NCBI GenBank assembly: GCA_030546905.1
Contig: JAUOPI010000004.1
Span: 62,001 to 126,000, forward strand
Length of the DNA: 64,000 nucleotides
Direction: 5' to 3'
Source of the DNA: Granulosicoccaceae sp. 1_MG-2023
GTDB taxonomy: Bacteria; Pseudomonadota; Gammaproteobacteria; Granulosicoccales; Granulosicoccaceae
The notes beneath the pieces are model-generated. The model saw only the letters and a program-made list of their open reading frames with translations, was not told the DNA's origin and did not search any database. Below, in pieces: positions 39,576 to 50,789 of this stretch. Positions within the stretch are counted from its first letter, which is position 1. Each line of letters starts with the position of its first letter. Made by a program: the position numbers and the translations under genes.

Positions 39576-40487
39576 ATGGAACTTCGTTGGATTCTGTTAA
39601 TCATCGGCGTATTGCTGCTGGTTTATATTGCGTTGTCAGGTAATCGCAGCCGTCGCAAAGACGCTGACTACATCCCCAGTCACACGCGCCAGCAGTCGGA
39701 TGAGCCCTTGTTCGGCGACGACACGCAGGACAAAACCATGTCCGATGATGTCGATCTGTTTGCGCAGGAGCAGGAGCCGTTCAGCTTCGACCAGCCTGTC
39801 GATGAACCGGCTGCTATGCAGGCGCCCCGTCAGGCCGCCGATCCGCTGGCCGCGGCTGACGACGATCTGGATTTTTTCACGCCTGCCGAAAAGCTGCGTG
39901 CCGAAACCGATGCGGGCGAAGGCAGCGGCGGCAAGCGGATTTTTTCCTCGATTGCTGAAAAGATCGATGCCTTCAGTGCAAGGCTGACCCCGCGTCGTAA
40001 AGAGCGTATGGCCGCCTCGGCCGCGCGGGCCGGCGGTGATGCGCCGGAGCAGGCCGGTGAAGAGAAAATCATTTCGGTTAATGTCATGGCGCCGGCCGGC
40101 GCCTTGCTGGAAGGTGCGGCCTTGTATCAGGTGTTTCTGCAGCGCGGCTTTGACTACGGCGAGATGGGAATTTTCCATTCCCGTTACAGCGGCAGAACCA
40201 TTTTCTCGATCGTGAATATGGTTGAGCCGGGCAGTTTTGATCTCGATACCATCGAGGATATGCAAACACCGGGCGTGACCCTGTTCCTGCAATTGCCGGG
40301 ACCGATTGCCGCTGACGTGCTGTTTGAAGTGTTGCTCAGCGAAGCCAGTGATATGGCCCGTGCGCTCGGTGCGACGGTGACCGACAGTCATCGCAGTACC
40401 CTCAGCAAGCAAACGGTGCAGCACCTGCGCGAAGAAATCTACGAATACATGCACCGCCAGAAATACTTCGGTGGTGCGGCACGCTGA
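39576..40487 (+). CDS. zipA: Cell division protein ZipA
   Basis: A 303-residue bitopic division protein. The N-terminal helix (about 4-20, WILLIIGVLLLVYIAL) anchors it with the rest in the cytoplasm. A charged, Pro/Gln/Asp-rich linker (about 25-160) leads to the C-terminal FtsZ-binding domain (about 170-300, ISVNVMAPAGALLEGAALYQ, then FSIVNMVEPGSFD). It tethers FtsZ to the membrane. Its position between smc and ligA confirms the call. Confidence 0.93.
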   Translation: MELRWILLIIGVLLLVYIALSGNRSRRKDADYIPSHTRQQSDEPLFGDDTQDKTMSDDVDLFAQEQEPFSFDQPVDEPAAMQAPRQAADPLAAADDDLDFFTPAEKLRAETDAGEGSGGKRIFSSIAEKIDAFSARLTPRRKERMAASAARAGGDAPEQAGEEKIISVNVMAPAGALLEGAALYQVFLQRGFDYGEMGIFHSRYSGRTIFSIVNMVEPGSFDLDTIEDMQTPGVTLFLQLPGPIAADVLFEVLLSEASDMARALGATVTDSHRSTLSKQTVQHLREEIYEYMHRQKYFGGAAR

Positions 40488-40513
40488 CCCCGCATCGCGT
40501 TAGCGGAACCTGA

Positions 40514-42562
<2,049 letters not shown>

Positions 42563-42579
42563 GTGTGTGAGCCTTTTCA

Positions 42580-42594
42580 CCTTTGTGGTATTAT
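42580..42594 (+). promoter_or_regulatory. Extended -10 promoter element upstream of dapB
   Basis: TGG-TATTAT at 42586-42594 fits the extended -10 form TGn-TATAAT with one mismatch; no good -35 is visible. It lies just after ligA and about 37 bases before dapB. Confidence 0.4.
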
Positions 42595-42630
42595 GCCGCG
42601 ATTTTTAGGCGCCTGAGGGCGGAAAGACAG

Positions 42631-43431
42631 ATGGTCAGTGTTTCGATAATCGGCGCCGCAGGGCGTATGGGGCGTTCTCTTATTCAGGCTGCGGTCGACC
42701 GCGACGACATGCATGTCGCCGCTGCGCTGGAGCATGATCAGAGTCCGTTCCTGGGAACCGATGCCGGACTGCTGGCCGGCGGACAGCCGCTGAACGTGCC
42801 GATTGCCAGCGATCTGGCTGGGGTAATTGCCGCGGCTGATGTGGCAATCGACTTTACCCGCCCGGAACCGACCATGGCCATGCTCGACGAAGCGGTAAAG
42901 CAGGGCAAGGCGGCAGTGATCGGTACCACCGGCTTATCCGATGAGCAAAAAGCGCGTATCACCGATGCCGCCCGCTCGGTGCCGGTTGTATTTGCAGCCA
43001 ACTTCAGCGTCGGTGTGACTGTTTCCCTGCGTCTGCTGGAGATGGCCGCCAAAACACTGGGCGATGCCTATGATGTCGAGGTGATTGAAGCTCATCACCG
43101 GCACAAGGTTGATGCGCCTTCCGGCACAGCGCTGAAAATGGGCGAAGTGCTGGCCGATGCGCTGGGCCGTGATCTTAAATCCTGTGCCGTCTACGGACGT
43201 GAAGGCCACACCGGTGAGCGCGATGCCAAAACCATCGGCTTTGAGACGATCCGCGGCGGCGATATCGTCGGCGACCACACTGTGCTGTTTGCCGGCATCG
43301 GCGAACGCATCGAGATTACACATAAGGCGTCCAGTCGTATGACCTTCGCCTCCGGCGCGGTACGTGCGGCTGCCTGGGTGGCTGACAAACCGGCCGGTCT
43401 TTACGACATGACCGATGTGCTCGGTCTGTAA
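42631..43431 (+). CDS. dapB: 4-hydroxy-tetrahydrodipicolinate reductase DapB
   Basis: A 266-residue NAD(P)H reductase of lysine and diaminopimelate synthesis. The nucleotide loop is [13 protein letters not shown]; the active-site histidine pair and lysine are in [29 protein letters not shown] and ANFSVGV are also conserved. ATG 42631 has GGAAAG upstream; the open frame extends 48 bases further, with no family match. In many relatives dapB lies with dnaJ-carA; here it precedes fabD. Confidence 0.95.
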   Translation: MVSVSIIGAAGRMGRSLIQAAVDRDDMHVAAALEHDQSPFLGTDAGLLAGGQPLNVPIASDLAGVIAAADVAIDFTRPEPTMAMLDEAVKQGKAAVIGTTGLSDEQKARITDAARSVPVVFAANFSVGVTVSLRLLEMAAKTLGDAYDVEVIEAHHRHKVDAPSGTALKMGEVLADALGRDLKSCAVYGREGHTGERDAKTIGFETIRGGDIVGDHTVLFAGIGERIEITHKASSRMTFASGAVRAAAWVADKPAGLYDMTDVLGL

Positions 43432-43457
43432 GCGCAAATACGATAAAAGGTAACCCG

Positions 43458-44393
43458 ATGAAATTTGCTGCAGTTTTTCCCGGTCAGGGCTCTCAGTCTG
43501 TCGGTATGCTGGCCGATCTCCACGGCGCCTATGCCGGCGTGCGTGACACCTTCGCCGAGGCGGCGGATGTGCTCGGTTACGATATCTGGTCCCTGATTCA
43601 GAACGGCCCGGAAGACAAACTCAAGCTCACCGAATACACCCAGCCGGTCATGTTTGTTTCCGGTGTGGCGGTCTGGCGCGCCTGGCGCGAAGCCGGTGGT
43701 GCTGATGCGGCGCTGATGGCCGGACACAGTCTCGGTGAATACAGCGCGCTGACGGCCGCCGGTGTCTTCAGCTTTGCCGATGCGCTGGCCCTAGTGGCCG
43801 AGCGCGGCCGTCTGATGGCCGCGGCTGTGCCCGACGGTGTCGGTGGTATGGCTGCTGTGCTGGGCATGGATGACGATGCGATTGCCGCGTTGTGCGAGCA
43901 GCTCAATGGCGAGCGCGTTGTGCAGGCGGTGAATTTCAACTCACCCGGTCAGGTGGTGATTTCAGGTCATCTGGACGCGTTGGAAAAAGCCTGCGAACAG
44001 GCCAAAGAAGCCGGTGCGCGGCGTGCCATGCTGCTGCCGGTCAGTGTGCCCAATCACAGTAGTCTGATGGACGGCGTGGTGGCACCGCTGGCGGACAAAA
44101 TCCGCAGCACCGCTCGCCAGGACGCACGCGTGCCGGTGGTGCAGAATCTGACTGCGCGCCCCTCTGAAGACCTGAGCGCCACCATCGATCTGCTTACGCA
44201 GCACGTGAATCATCCGGTTTACTGGACCGACAGCGTGCGTTTTATGGCCGCAGAAGGGACCGGGCTGATTCTTGAAATGGGGCCGGGCAAGGTGCTGACC
44301 GGTCTGAATAAACGCATAGACAAATCACTGGCCGGGGCCTGTATCGAAGACGTGGCGTCACTCGAGAAAGCGCTTGCGCTGGTTAACGAGTGA
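43458..44393 (+). CDS. fabD: Malonyl-CoA:ACP transacylase FabD
   Basis: A 311-residue enzyme that loads malonyl groups onto ACP. Opening motif FPGQGSQSVGM; nucleophile elbow GHSLGEYSAL with the catalytic Ser; the catalytic His lies in VPNHSSLM; VNFNSPGQVVISG is also conserved. AAAAGGT precedes ATG 43458. It begins the fabD-fabG-acpP-fabF run; fabH, plsX and rpmF, usually upstream, are replaced here by dapB. Confidence 0.97.
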   Translation: MKFAAVFPGQGSQSVGMLADLHGAYAGVRDTFAEAADVLGYDIWSLIQNGPEDKLKLTEYTQPVMFVSGVAVWRAWREAGGADAALMAGHSLGEYSALTAAGVFSFADALALVAERGRLMAAAVPDGVGGMAAVLGMDDDAIAALCEQLNGERVVQAVNFNSPGQVVISGHLDALEKACEQAKEAGARRAMLLPVSVPNHSSLMDGVVAPLADKIRSTARQDARVPVVQNLTARPSEDLSATIDLLTQHVNHPVYWTDSVRFMAAEGTGLILEMGPGKVLTGLNKRIDKSLAGACIEDVASLEKALALVNE

Positions 44394-44407
44394 GCGGGAG
44401 AGGAATA

Positions 44408-45151
44408 GTGTTACTCGAAAACGAAGTTGTTCTGGTCACCGGTGCGAGCCGTGGTATCGGGCGAGCCATCGCCATGCAAATGGGCGCGCAGGGCGCGACC
44501 GTTGTCGGTACTGCGACATCGGAAAAGGGCGCTGAGGCGATCTCCGCGGCATTTGCCGAAGCCGGCGTCAAAGGGCGCGGTATGGTCCTGAATGTGACCG
44601 ACGGTGAGCAGGTGGTCAGCGTGGTTAAAGCCATAGCCGATGAATTCGGCGCGGTGACCGTGCTGGTGAACAACGCCGGAATTACCCGTGACAACCTCAT
44701 GATGCGGATGAAAGATGAGGAGTGGGACGACATTATCGACACCAACCTCAGCTCGGTTTTCCGTGTCACCAAAGCCTGTCTGCGTGGCATGCTGAAAAAC
44801 AAAGGCGGTCGCATTATCAATATCGCCTCCGTGGTCGGCGCCACCGGCAATCCGGGGCAGGCCAACTACGCTGCGGCCAAGGCCGGTATTATCGGTTTCG
44901 GCAAGTCGCTGGCCCGTGAGCTCGGTGCCCGTAATATCACCGTCAACACCATCGCGCCCGGCTTTATCCAGTCGGATATGACCGATGCGCTGCCGGAAGA
45001 ACAGAAAGAAAATCTCAAGAAAGAGATCGCGCTGAACCGTCTCGGTCAGCCCGAAGAAATTGCACAGGCAGCCGTTTTTCTGGCGTCGGCAAATGCGGCC
45101 TATATCACCGGCCACACGCTGCACGTCAACGGCGGCATGTACATGAATTGA
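44408..45151 (+). CDS. fabG: 3-oxoacyl-ACP reductase FabG
   Basis: A 247-residue short-chain dehydrogenase that reduces 3-ketoacyl-ACP with NADPH. TGASRGIGRAIA is the cofactor loop, NNAGITRDNL follows, and the catalytic Ser-Tyr-Lys set is in NIASVVGATGNPGQANYAAAKAG. GTG 44408 has AGAGGA at the right distance and gives the standard 247-residue length; the GTG at 44390 overlaps fabD and adds six residues. Confidence 0.96.
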   Translation: MLLENEVVLVTGASRGIGRAIAMQMGAQGATVVGTATSEKGAEAISAAFAEAGVKGRGMVLNVTDGEQVVSVVKAIADEFGAVTVLVNNAGITRDNLMMRMKDEEWDDIIDTNLSSVFRVTKACLRGMLKNKGGRIINIASVVGATGNPGQANYAAAKAGIIGFGKSLARELGARNITVNTIAPGFIQSDMTDALPEEQKENLKKEIALNRLGQPEEIAQAAVFLASANAAYITGHTLHVNGGMYMN

Positions 45152-45342
45152 GTCCGGCGCACGCGCTGTACCTCAGAAATATCCGTAATTATTTGCTTTT
45201 TAAACGAATTCTCAGGTTAGGCGGGGAATTATACGGCTGTGGCATGCGGGCATTGATTTCACTACAATATGCCCCTGCGACGGTCACGACCGGATAATTG
45301 GCCGTGTTGCCGGAGAAATTGAACCTGGAGGTCTATCAGACT

Positions 45343-45579
45343 ATGAGTAGTGTCGAAGAACGCGTCAAAAAAATCGTTGTTGAACAGCTTGGCGTAAAAG
45401 AAGAAGAAGTCACTGTCGGAGCATCTTTCGTAGATGATCTTGGCGCGGATTCTCTTGATACTGTAGAGCTCGTCATGGCACTGGAAGAAGAATTCGAGTG
45501 CGAAATTCCTGACGAAGAAGCAGAGAAAATCACCACAGTTGAGCAAGCCATCAACTACGTAAAAGCACACCTGGGGTAA
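45343..45579 (+). CDS. acpP: Acyl carrier protein
   Basis: A 78-residue acidic four-helix protein. Ser37 in [15 protein letters not shown] is the phosphopantetheine site. It carries growing acyl chains between the Fab enzymes. ATG 45343 matches the family start [12 protein letters not shown]; the frame is open 45 bases upstream but that part is leader. A 191-base gap before it and a terminator after it point to separate high-level expression. Confidence 0.97.
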   Translation: MSSVEERVKKIVVEQLGVKEEEVTVGASFVDDLGADSLDTVELVMALEEEFECEIPDEEAEKITTVEQAINYVKAHLG

Positions 45580-45600
45580 TTCCGGGCGCTATATGGTGTG

Positions 45601-45633
45601 AAAGCCGCGCCCTATACGAGGGGTGCGGTTTTT
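45601..45633 (+). terminator. Rho-independent terminator after acpP
   Basis: GCCGCGCCCT (45604-45613) pairs with GGGGTGCGGT (45620-45629), a 10-bp stem with three G-U wobbles, flanked by AAA upstream and a T tract (45629-45633). It probably attenuates transcription into fabF. Confidence 0.8.
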
Positions 45634-45678
45634 CTGCGCCTGTTCTGTCAATAAATTTAATTTGCAGGGGAAGCGGGA

Positions 45679-46917
45679 TTGAGTAAACGTCGCGTCGTCG
45701 TCACCGGTATCGGACTGATCACACCGGTAGGTAATACTGTCGCAGAGTCCTGGGCCAATATTAAGTCCGGCGTGTCGGGTGCCGCGCCGATCGATTTCTT
45801 TGACGTATCCGCGTTTGCCACGCAGTTCAGTGCTTCGGTGAAGGGATTCAACATCGAAGACTACATCTCTAAAAAAGATGCGCGCAAAATGGACACCTTT
45901 GTGCATTTTGGCGTAGCCGCCGGCATTCAGGCCATCCGTGATTCGGGCCTGGATACCGGGAAAAACCCGGAACGCATCGGCGTAGCCATCGGCTCCGGTA
46001 TCGGCGGTCTGCCGAATATCGAAGCGCAGCACTCGGCCTATCTGAACAACGGGCCGCGCAGAGTGTCGCCTTTCTTTGTGCCTTCGACGATCATCAATAT
46101 GATCGCCGGTAATCTGTCTATTCACTACGGATTCAAAGGCCCCAATATTTGTATCACCACTGCCTGTACCACCGGCACGCACAATATCGGCGATGCGGCA
46201 CGCATCATCGAATACGGCGACGCTGATGTGATGGTTGCCGGCGGTGCGGAAATGGCAACCTGCCCGCTCGGTCTGGCCGGTTTCGGTGCGGCACGGGCGC
46301 TGTCAACTCGTAACGATGATCCGGCTGCGGCCAGTCGTCCCTGGGATGCCGACCGTGACGGTTTTGTGCTCGGCGACGGTGCCGGTGTGCTGGTGCTCGA
46401 AGAATACGAACATGCCAAAGCGCGCGGCGCGACAATTTACTGCGAAGTGGCCGGCTACGGCATGAGCGGTGATGCCTACCATATGACACAGCCGCCGGCT
46501 GACGGTGACGGTGCCATGCGCTGCATGCAGAGCGCCCTGCGTAATGCCGGTATCAATCCGGAGCAGGTGGATTACATCAACGCTCACGGCACCTCCACCC
46601 AGGCCGGTGACGTGGCCGAAACCATGGCGGTCAAACGCTGTTTCGGTGATCACGCCGGGTCTGTTGCGGTCAGTTCCACCAAGTCCATGACCGGTCACCT
46701 GCTCGGCGCTGCCGGCGGTGTGGAAGCGGCCTTCTGCGCGCTGGCGATCCGCGATCAGGTCGCGCCGCCGACCATCAACCTGGAAAACCCAGGTGAGGGC
46801 TGCGATCTCGATTACGTGCCCAATGAAGCACGCGATATGAAGATCGACGTGGCCCTGTCAAACTCCTTCGGCTTCGGCGGTACCAACGGCACTATCGTGC
46901 TGCGTCGTCACAGCTGA
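45679..46917 (+). CDS. fabF: 3-oxoacyl-ACP synthase II FabF
   Basis: A 412-residue condensing enzyme that elongates acyl-ACP. Catalytic Cys in [13 protein letters not shown], His in [11 protein letters not shown] and His in [12 protein letters not shown], with Gly-rich FGFGGTNG at the end. The start is a rare TTG at 45679, supported by AGGGGAAG upstream and by the family N terminus ([12 protein letters not shown]); no ATG or GTG is suitably placed. Confidence 0.96.
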   Translation: MSKRRVVVTGIGLITPVGNTVAESWANIKSGVSGAAPIDFFDVSAFATQFSASVKGFNIEDYISKKDARKMDTFVHFGVAAGIQAIRDSGLDTGKNPERIGVAIGSGIGGLPNIEAQHSAYLNNGPRRVSPFFVPSTIINMIAGNLSIHYGFKGPNICITTACTTGTHNIGDAARIIEYGDADVMVAGGAEMATCPLGLAGFGAARALSTRNDDPAAASRPWDADRDGFVLGDGAGVLVLEEYEHAKARGATIYCEVAGYGMSGDAYHMTQPPADGDGAMRCMQSALRNAGINPEQVDYINAHGTSTQAGDVAETMAVKRCFGDHAGSVAVSSTKSMTGHLLGAAGGVEAAFCALAIRDQVAPPTINLENPGEGCDLDYVPNEARDMKIDVALSNSFGFGGTNGTIVLRRHS

Positions 46918-46932
46918 CCGGAACCCTCTGCC

Positions 46933-46954
46933 GCAGCGGCCTGCGGGCCGCTGC
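46933..46954 (+). promoter_or_regulatory. Intercistronic hairpin between fabF and mltG
   Basis: A perfect 9-bp stem, GCAGCGGCC with GGCCGCTGC, has a four-base TGCG loop and no T tract. It ends about a dozen bases before the mltG start. It may protect the fabF 3' end or tune mltG translation. Confidence 0.5.
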
Positions 46955-46966
46955 CGGGAATGCCCC

Positions 46967-47965
46967 ATGATCAAACGCCTGCTGCTTGTTGTCATTCTGC
47001 TTGTGGGCGCTGCAGCCGCCTTCGTCTGGTTCCAATACCAACACTTCCTCAGCTCGTCGCTGGAGTTTGATCCGCCCGAACGCGTGTTCACGCTGGAAAA
47101 AGGCTGGTCGGCCAAGCGTCTCGGGCAGGCCTTGCAGGGCGAAGGCATTTTGCAATCGACTGTCTGGTTCGACGTTTATATGCGCCTGAGCGGTCAGTCA
47201 GCCGCTTTGCAGGCCGGTGAATACGCGCTGGAAAGTGGTCTTACTCCGGTGGCGCTGGTGTCGCTGTTTACCCGCGGCGAGGTGACCCGCTATAACTTCA
47301 CGATTATCGAAGGCTGGACTTACCGTCAGCTGCGCGAGGTGATGGCGGCCAACGAGGTGCTGGTGCAGACGCTCACGGATATGGATGACGAGGCCATTAT
47401 GCGTGCCATCGGCAAGCCCGGCGTCCATCCTGAAGGGCAGTTCCTGCCCGATACCTATCATTTCCCGAAAGGCATGACTGATCTGGATTTGCTGCAAAAA
47501 GCCAGCGATGCACTGGATGCTGCGCTGGATCAGGCCTGGCAGGACCGGCAGCAGGATATCCCGCTGAAATCGCCCTACGAAGCGCTTATTCTTGCCTCGA
47601 TTATCGAAAAAGAAACCGGCGTGGCCGCCGAGCGGCCGCAGATTGCCGGGGTTTTTACCCGCCGCCTGCAGAAGGGTATGCGCCTGCAAACTGACCCGAC
47701 CGTGATCTATGGCATGGGCGAACGCTTTGACGGCAATATCCGGCGTAAAGATCTGCGCACCGATACGCCGTATAACACCTATACGCGCAAAGGCCTGCCG
47801 CCGACGCCGATTGCGCTGGCCGGGGCTGACGCGCTGCATGCAGCGGTGCATCCGCTGGATGGCGATGCGCTGTTTTTCGTTTCGCGCGGTGACGGCACGC
47901 ATGTGTTTTCGGCCACGGTCAAAGAACACAATGCGGCAGTGCGTAAATATCAGCTGAAGCGGTGA
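46967..47965 (+). CDS. mltG: Endolytic murein transglycosylase MltG (YceG)
   Basis: A 332-residue inner-membrane transglycosylase that ends nascent glycan strands. One N-terminal helix (about 4-24) anchors the periplasmic part. A LysM-like domain (FTLEKGWSAKRLGQALQGEG) precedes the catalytic domain, with LILASIIEKETG (catalytic Glu), PEGQFLPDTYHFPKG and LQTDPTVIYGMG. pabC, often found between fabF and mltG, is absent. Confidence 0.95.
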   Translation: MIKRLLLVVILLVGAAAAFVWFQYQHFLSSSLEFDPPERVFTLEKGWSAKRLGQALQGEGILQSTVWFDVYMRLSGQSAALQAGEYALESGLTPVALVSLFTRGEVTRYNFTIIEGWTYRQLREVMAANEVLVQTLTDMDDEAIMRAIGKPGVHPEGQFLPDTYHFPKGMTDLDLLQKASDALDAALDQAWQDRQQDIPLKSPYEALILASIIEKETGVAAERPQIAGVFTRRLQKGMRLQTDPTVIYGMGERFDGNIRRKDLRTDTPYNTYTRKGLPPTPIALAGADALHAAVHPLDGDALFFVSRGDGTHVFSATVKEHNAAVRKYQLKR

Positions 47966-47970
47966 GGGCG

Positions 47971-48600
47971 ATGGCGCAACGGGGTAAGTTTATTACGCTC
48001 GAAGGCGGCGAAGGCGTTGGTAAAACCACCAATCTGGCCTTTATCCGCCAGTGGCTGGAGGCGCGGGGCACCGACCTGATGCTGACCCGTGAGCCGGGCG
48101 GGACGCCGCTGTCTGAGGCATTGCGCTCGCTGCTGCTGGACAACGCCTATAAGGGCATGGACAGCACTGCAGAATTGCTGATGGTCTTCGCCGCCCGTGC
48201 CGAACATCTCAACAAACGCATTCTGCCGGCGCTGGACGCCGGGCAATGGGTGTTGTGTGACCGCTTCACAGACGCCAGCTATGCCTACCAGGGCCACGGC
48301 CGCCGGATGGGCAGGCAACGTATTGCCGTGCTGGAAAAACTCGTGCAGGGCGATCTGCGCCCCGATCTGACCCTGTTGCTGGACGTGGACCCGCAAACCG
48401 GTCTGCAACGGGTCGATGCCCGCGCCGCACGCGACCGCTTCGAAAATGAACAGCTGAGCTTTTTTCAGCGCGTGCGCGAGGGCTATCTGGCCCGTGCGCA
48501 GGCCGAGCCCGAGCGTTTTGCCGTGATCGATGCCGCCCAGCCACTGGCCGCGGTACAGAAGGATATCGCCGCCGCACTTGAGGGGCTGTGCGGTGAGTGA
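47971..48600 (+). CDS. tmk: Thymidylate kinase Tmk
   Basis: A 209-residue dTMP kinase. P loop TLEGGEGVGKTTN, DRY-like motif VLCDRFTDASYAYQG and lid with RAARDRFENE. ATG 47971 with GAGG upstream is preferred to GTG 47962, which overlaps mltG; either is possible. The stop overlaps holB by eight bases. Confidence 0.95.
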   Translation: MAQRGKFITLEGGEGVGKTTNLAFIRQWLEARGTDLMLTREPGGTPLSEALRSLLLDNAYKGMDSTAELLMVFAARAEHLNKRILPALDAGQWVLCDRFTDASYAYQGHGRRMGRQRIAVLEKLVQGDLRPDLTLLLDVDPQTGLQRVDARAARDRFENEQLSFFQRVREGYLARAQAEPERFAVIDAAQPLAAVQKDIAAALEGLCGE

Positions 48601-49588
48601 GGTGCTCTATCCCTGGTTGCAGCCGGCCTGGGCGCGTATACGCCGTCAGCAGGAGGCCGGGCGTCTGCCGCATGCCTATCTGCTCAGCGGGCAGTCCGGT
48701 GTCGGCAAAAGTGCTTTTGCGCGCTTTCTGGCCCGCTCGCTGTTATGCGCGCGCCCCAGCGATGAAGGCTGGTGTGGCGAGTGCGATTCCTGCCTGTTGT
48801 GGGCGGCCGGCACCCATCCTGACAGTCTGTCGCTGTCGCCGCCGGACGGTAAGCAAATCATTACCGTCGATCAGGTTCGCGATACGATCAACGAGCTCGA
48901 GCTGACCCCGCAGTGCGGTAGTCGCAAGGTGGCGGTGATCGATCCGGCTGATGCCATGAACACCAATGCCGCCAACGGATTGCTGAAAACACTGGAAGAG
49001 CCGGCGGCCTCGGATTTGTTGATTCTGGTTTCCTCGTCGCCGGGTTTTATGCCGGCGACCATCCGTAGTCGTTGTCAGGTGGTGTCGCTGGTGCAGTCGC
49101 CGGCGCAGGCCGCGATGACGCGGGACTGGCTGGCCGCGCAGCTGCCCGATCAGGTCGCGTCGCTGGATTCCCTGATGGCGCTGGTGCCGGGCCAGCCGCT
49201 GCGCGTATTTGAGCTGGCCGATAAGGATTATCTGGCCCTGCGACAGGGCTTTTTCGACGATATGCTGGACGTTATCGCCGGACGCAAGCCGCTGGGCAAA
49301 ACCGCCTCGCAGTACGGTAAAACACCCACCCGGACATTGCTGACGCTGATGCTGCACTGGTTCGCCTGTGCGCTGAAGCTGGCCAGCGGTGTGGCGCCGC
49401 CGGCCCTGCCGGAGGCCGAAAGAAAGCGTCTGGAGCCTTTTGCCAAAGCCCTTGGTGCAGAAAAAATCATCCGAATTTACAACAAGTTGCAGCAGCTTTA
49501 TGCAATCGATAGTGCCAGTTTTAAAACTGAGACTGTACTTGAGGGGATTTTTGCCGATATGAGACTTATCCATATCAACCGAGAGTGA
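48593..49588 (+). CDS. holB: DNA polymerase III delta-prime subunit HolB
   Basis: A 331-residue clamp-loader subunit. Walker-like GQSGVGKSAFA, Cys4 zinc site CARPSDEGWCGECDSC, and the SRC motif as IRSRCQVV. GTG 48593 lies inside the tmk end, with GAGGGG upstream, and matches the family start (VSEVLYPWLQPAW). A frame extending upstream to 48530 is not needed. HolB positions the clamp loader for beta-clamp opening. Confidence 0.93.
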   Translation: MSEVLYPWLQPAWARIRRQQEAGRLPHAYLLSGQSGVGKSAFARFLARSLLCARPSDEGWCGECDSCLLWAAGTHPDSLSLSPPDGKQIITVDQVRDTINELELTPQCGSRKVAVIDPADAMNTNAANGLLKTLEEPAASDLLILVSSSPGFMPATIRSRCQVVSLVQSPAQAAMTRDWLAAQLPDQVASLDSLMALVPGQPLRVFELADKDYLALRQGFFDDMLDVIAGRKPLGKTASQYGKTPTRTLLTLMLHWFACALKLASGVAPPALPEAERKRLEPFAKALGAEKIIRIYNKLQQLYAIDSASFKTETVLEGIFADMRLIHINRE

Positions 49589-49602
49589 AGGGCACTGTCC
49601 TG

Positions 49603-49956
49603 ATGACGACTCTAGAACAACAGCGTAAAGGCATTATTTCTTTATCCATCAATGACCGTGCGGCGCTTTATACGGCGTTTATGCCGTTCGTCGAAAACGG
49701 TGGCATCTTTGTCCCGACCAACCGTCCCTACGCGCTTGGCGACAAGGTCTTCCTGCTGCTGCGTCTGATGGACGCGCCGGAGCCGATGATCGCTACCGCG
49801 AAGGTCGTGTGGATCACGCCGACCGGCGCGCAGGGTAATAAGTCCGAAGGTATCGGCATCGCATTTGACGAAACCGACGAAGGCGAGACCAGGCGTGTGA
49901 TTGAAGAACACCTTGTCGGCATGCTCGATAGCGAACGCGCTACCCACACCATGTAA
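49603..49956 (+). CDS. pilZ: Type IV pilus protein PilZ
   Basis: A 117-residue PilZ-fold protein closely resembling the pilus-assembly PilZ type: LSINDRAALYTAFMPFVENG, FVPTNRPYALGDKVFLLLRL, KVVWITPTGAQGNKSEG and a THTM C terminus. It lacks the RxxxR and DxSxxG c-di-GMP motifs, as the original PilZ does, so it probably acts by protein contacts (PilB/FimX-type). An in-frame GTG at 49585 overlaps holB. It implies type IV pili elsewhere in the genome. Confidence 0.93.
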   Translation: MTTLEQQRKGIISLSINDRAALYTAFMPFVENGGIFVPTNRPYALGDKVFLLLRLMDAPEPMIATAKVVWITPTGAQGNKSEGIGIAFDETDEGETRRVIEEHLVGMLDSERATHTM

Positions 49957-49988
49957 GTGCGGCGGGCATGCCTGCTCCGCAACGCGCA

Positions 49989-50002
49989 TTAACAAAGGTC
50001 AA
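49989..50002 (+). promoter_or_regulatory. FNR-type operator upstream of the Crp/Fnr gene
   Basis: TTAAC-AAAG-GTCAA is one base from a perfect TTGAC-N4-GTCAA FNR/ANR palindrome. A TAATAG -10-like hexamer (50022-50027) puts the operator centre about 40 bases before a start near 50034-50036, the class II activator position. Confidence 0.55.
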
Positions 50003-50087
50003 TTTCTGCACCTCTGGCGCGTAATAGACTCTTGCGCAATCTGCCGGTACCGCTTCGGGGCCGGCTGCAAAGCGGAGAACGCACTTT

Positions 50088-50789
50088 ATGGTGACCGATA
50101 CCCAATTCCGGGAAGCCTGGGCCGGTACGGCCGATTGCGCACACTGTCCCACACGTGACCTTTCCTTATTCGCACATGTCCGTAGCGAAGATCTGCTGCC
50201 GCAGAGCTGTTCAGTCAATCACTACAAACTCGACCGTGGCATAACCGTCTACCGTAGCGGTGAGCGCGGACATGATTTGTTTTGTCTGCGCGCCGGGATG
50301 CTGAAGCTCGAGCGTTTTCTGCCCGACGGCAGCCGGCGCATCGTACGGCTGGTCAAACCGAACGATATCTTTGGTCTGGAAGTGCTGCTCAAGCCCGAGT
50401 ACCGCCACGATGCGGTGGTCCTGCAGGATGCAATGTTATGCCGGATATCGGCTGAGTTGGTACACGATCTGGCCGAACGCAATCCGGTTCTGCACCGGGA
50501 TATTATGGACCGCTGGCAGGCGGCGCTGAATGAGGCTGATGATTGGTTAACCGAGCTGGTCAGCGGCCATGCGCGTCAGCGTGTCGCGCGTCTGCTGGTC
50601 CGCTTGTGTGATCACAACAAGCACTGCAGCCTGCTCAGCCGCGAAGATATGGGCGCCTTGCTGAGCGTGACCACCGAAACGGCCAGTCGTGCCGTTGCTG
50701 AATTCAAACGTGCCGGTCTGCTCGAAGAAATCGGCCAGAACCGCTACCGCTGCGATACGCAGGGACTCGAAGCGATCTCCGCGGGCTGA
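50088..50789 (+). CDS. Crp/Fnr-family transcriptional regulator
   Basis: A 233-residue regulator with a cyclic-nucleotide-binding-type beta roll (about 40-150, RGITVYRSGERGHDLFCLRAG) and a C-terminal winged helix (about 170-225). The recognition helix VTTETASRAVAEFKRAG keeps the ExxSR residues of FNR. The N terminus has Cys17-x2-Cys20 (DCAHCPTRD), but the third cluster cysteine of FNR is not at the usual spacing, and Cys41 is the next. So iron-sulfur sensing is uncertain. An FNR-type site lies in its promoter region, suggesting autoregulation. Confidence 0.82.
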   Translation: MVTDTQFREAWAGTADCAHCPTRDLSLFAHVRSEDLLPQSCSVNHYKLDRGITVYRSGERGHDLFCLRAGMLKLERFLPDGSRRIVRLVKPNDIFGLEVLLKPEYRHDAVVLQDAMLCRISAELVHDLAERNPVLHRDIMDRWQAALNEADDWLTELVSGHARQRVARLLVRLCDHNKHCSLLSREDMGALLSVTTETASRAVAEFKRAGLLEEIGQNRYRCDTQGLEAISAG

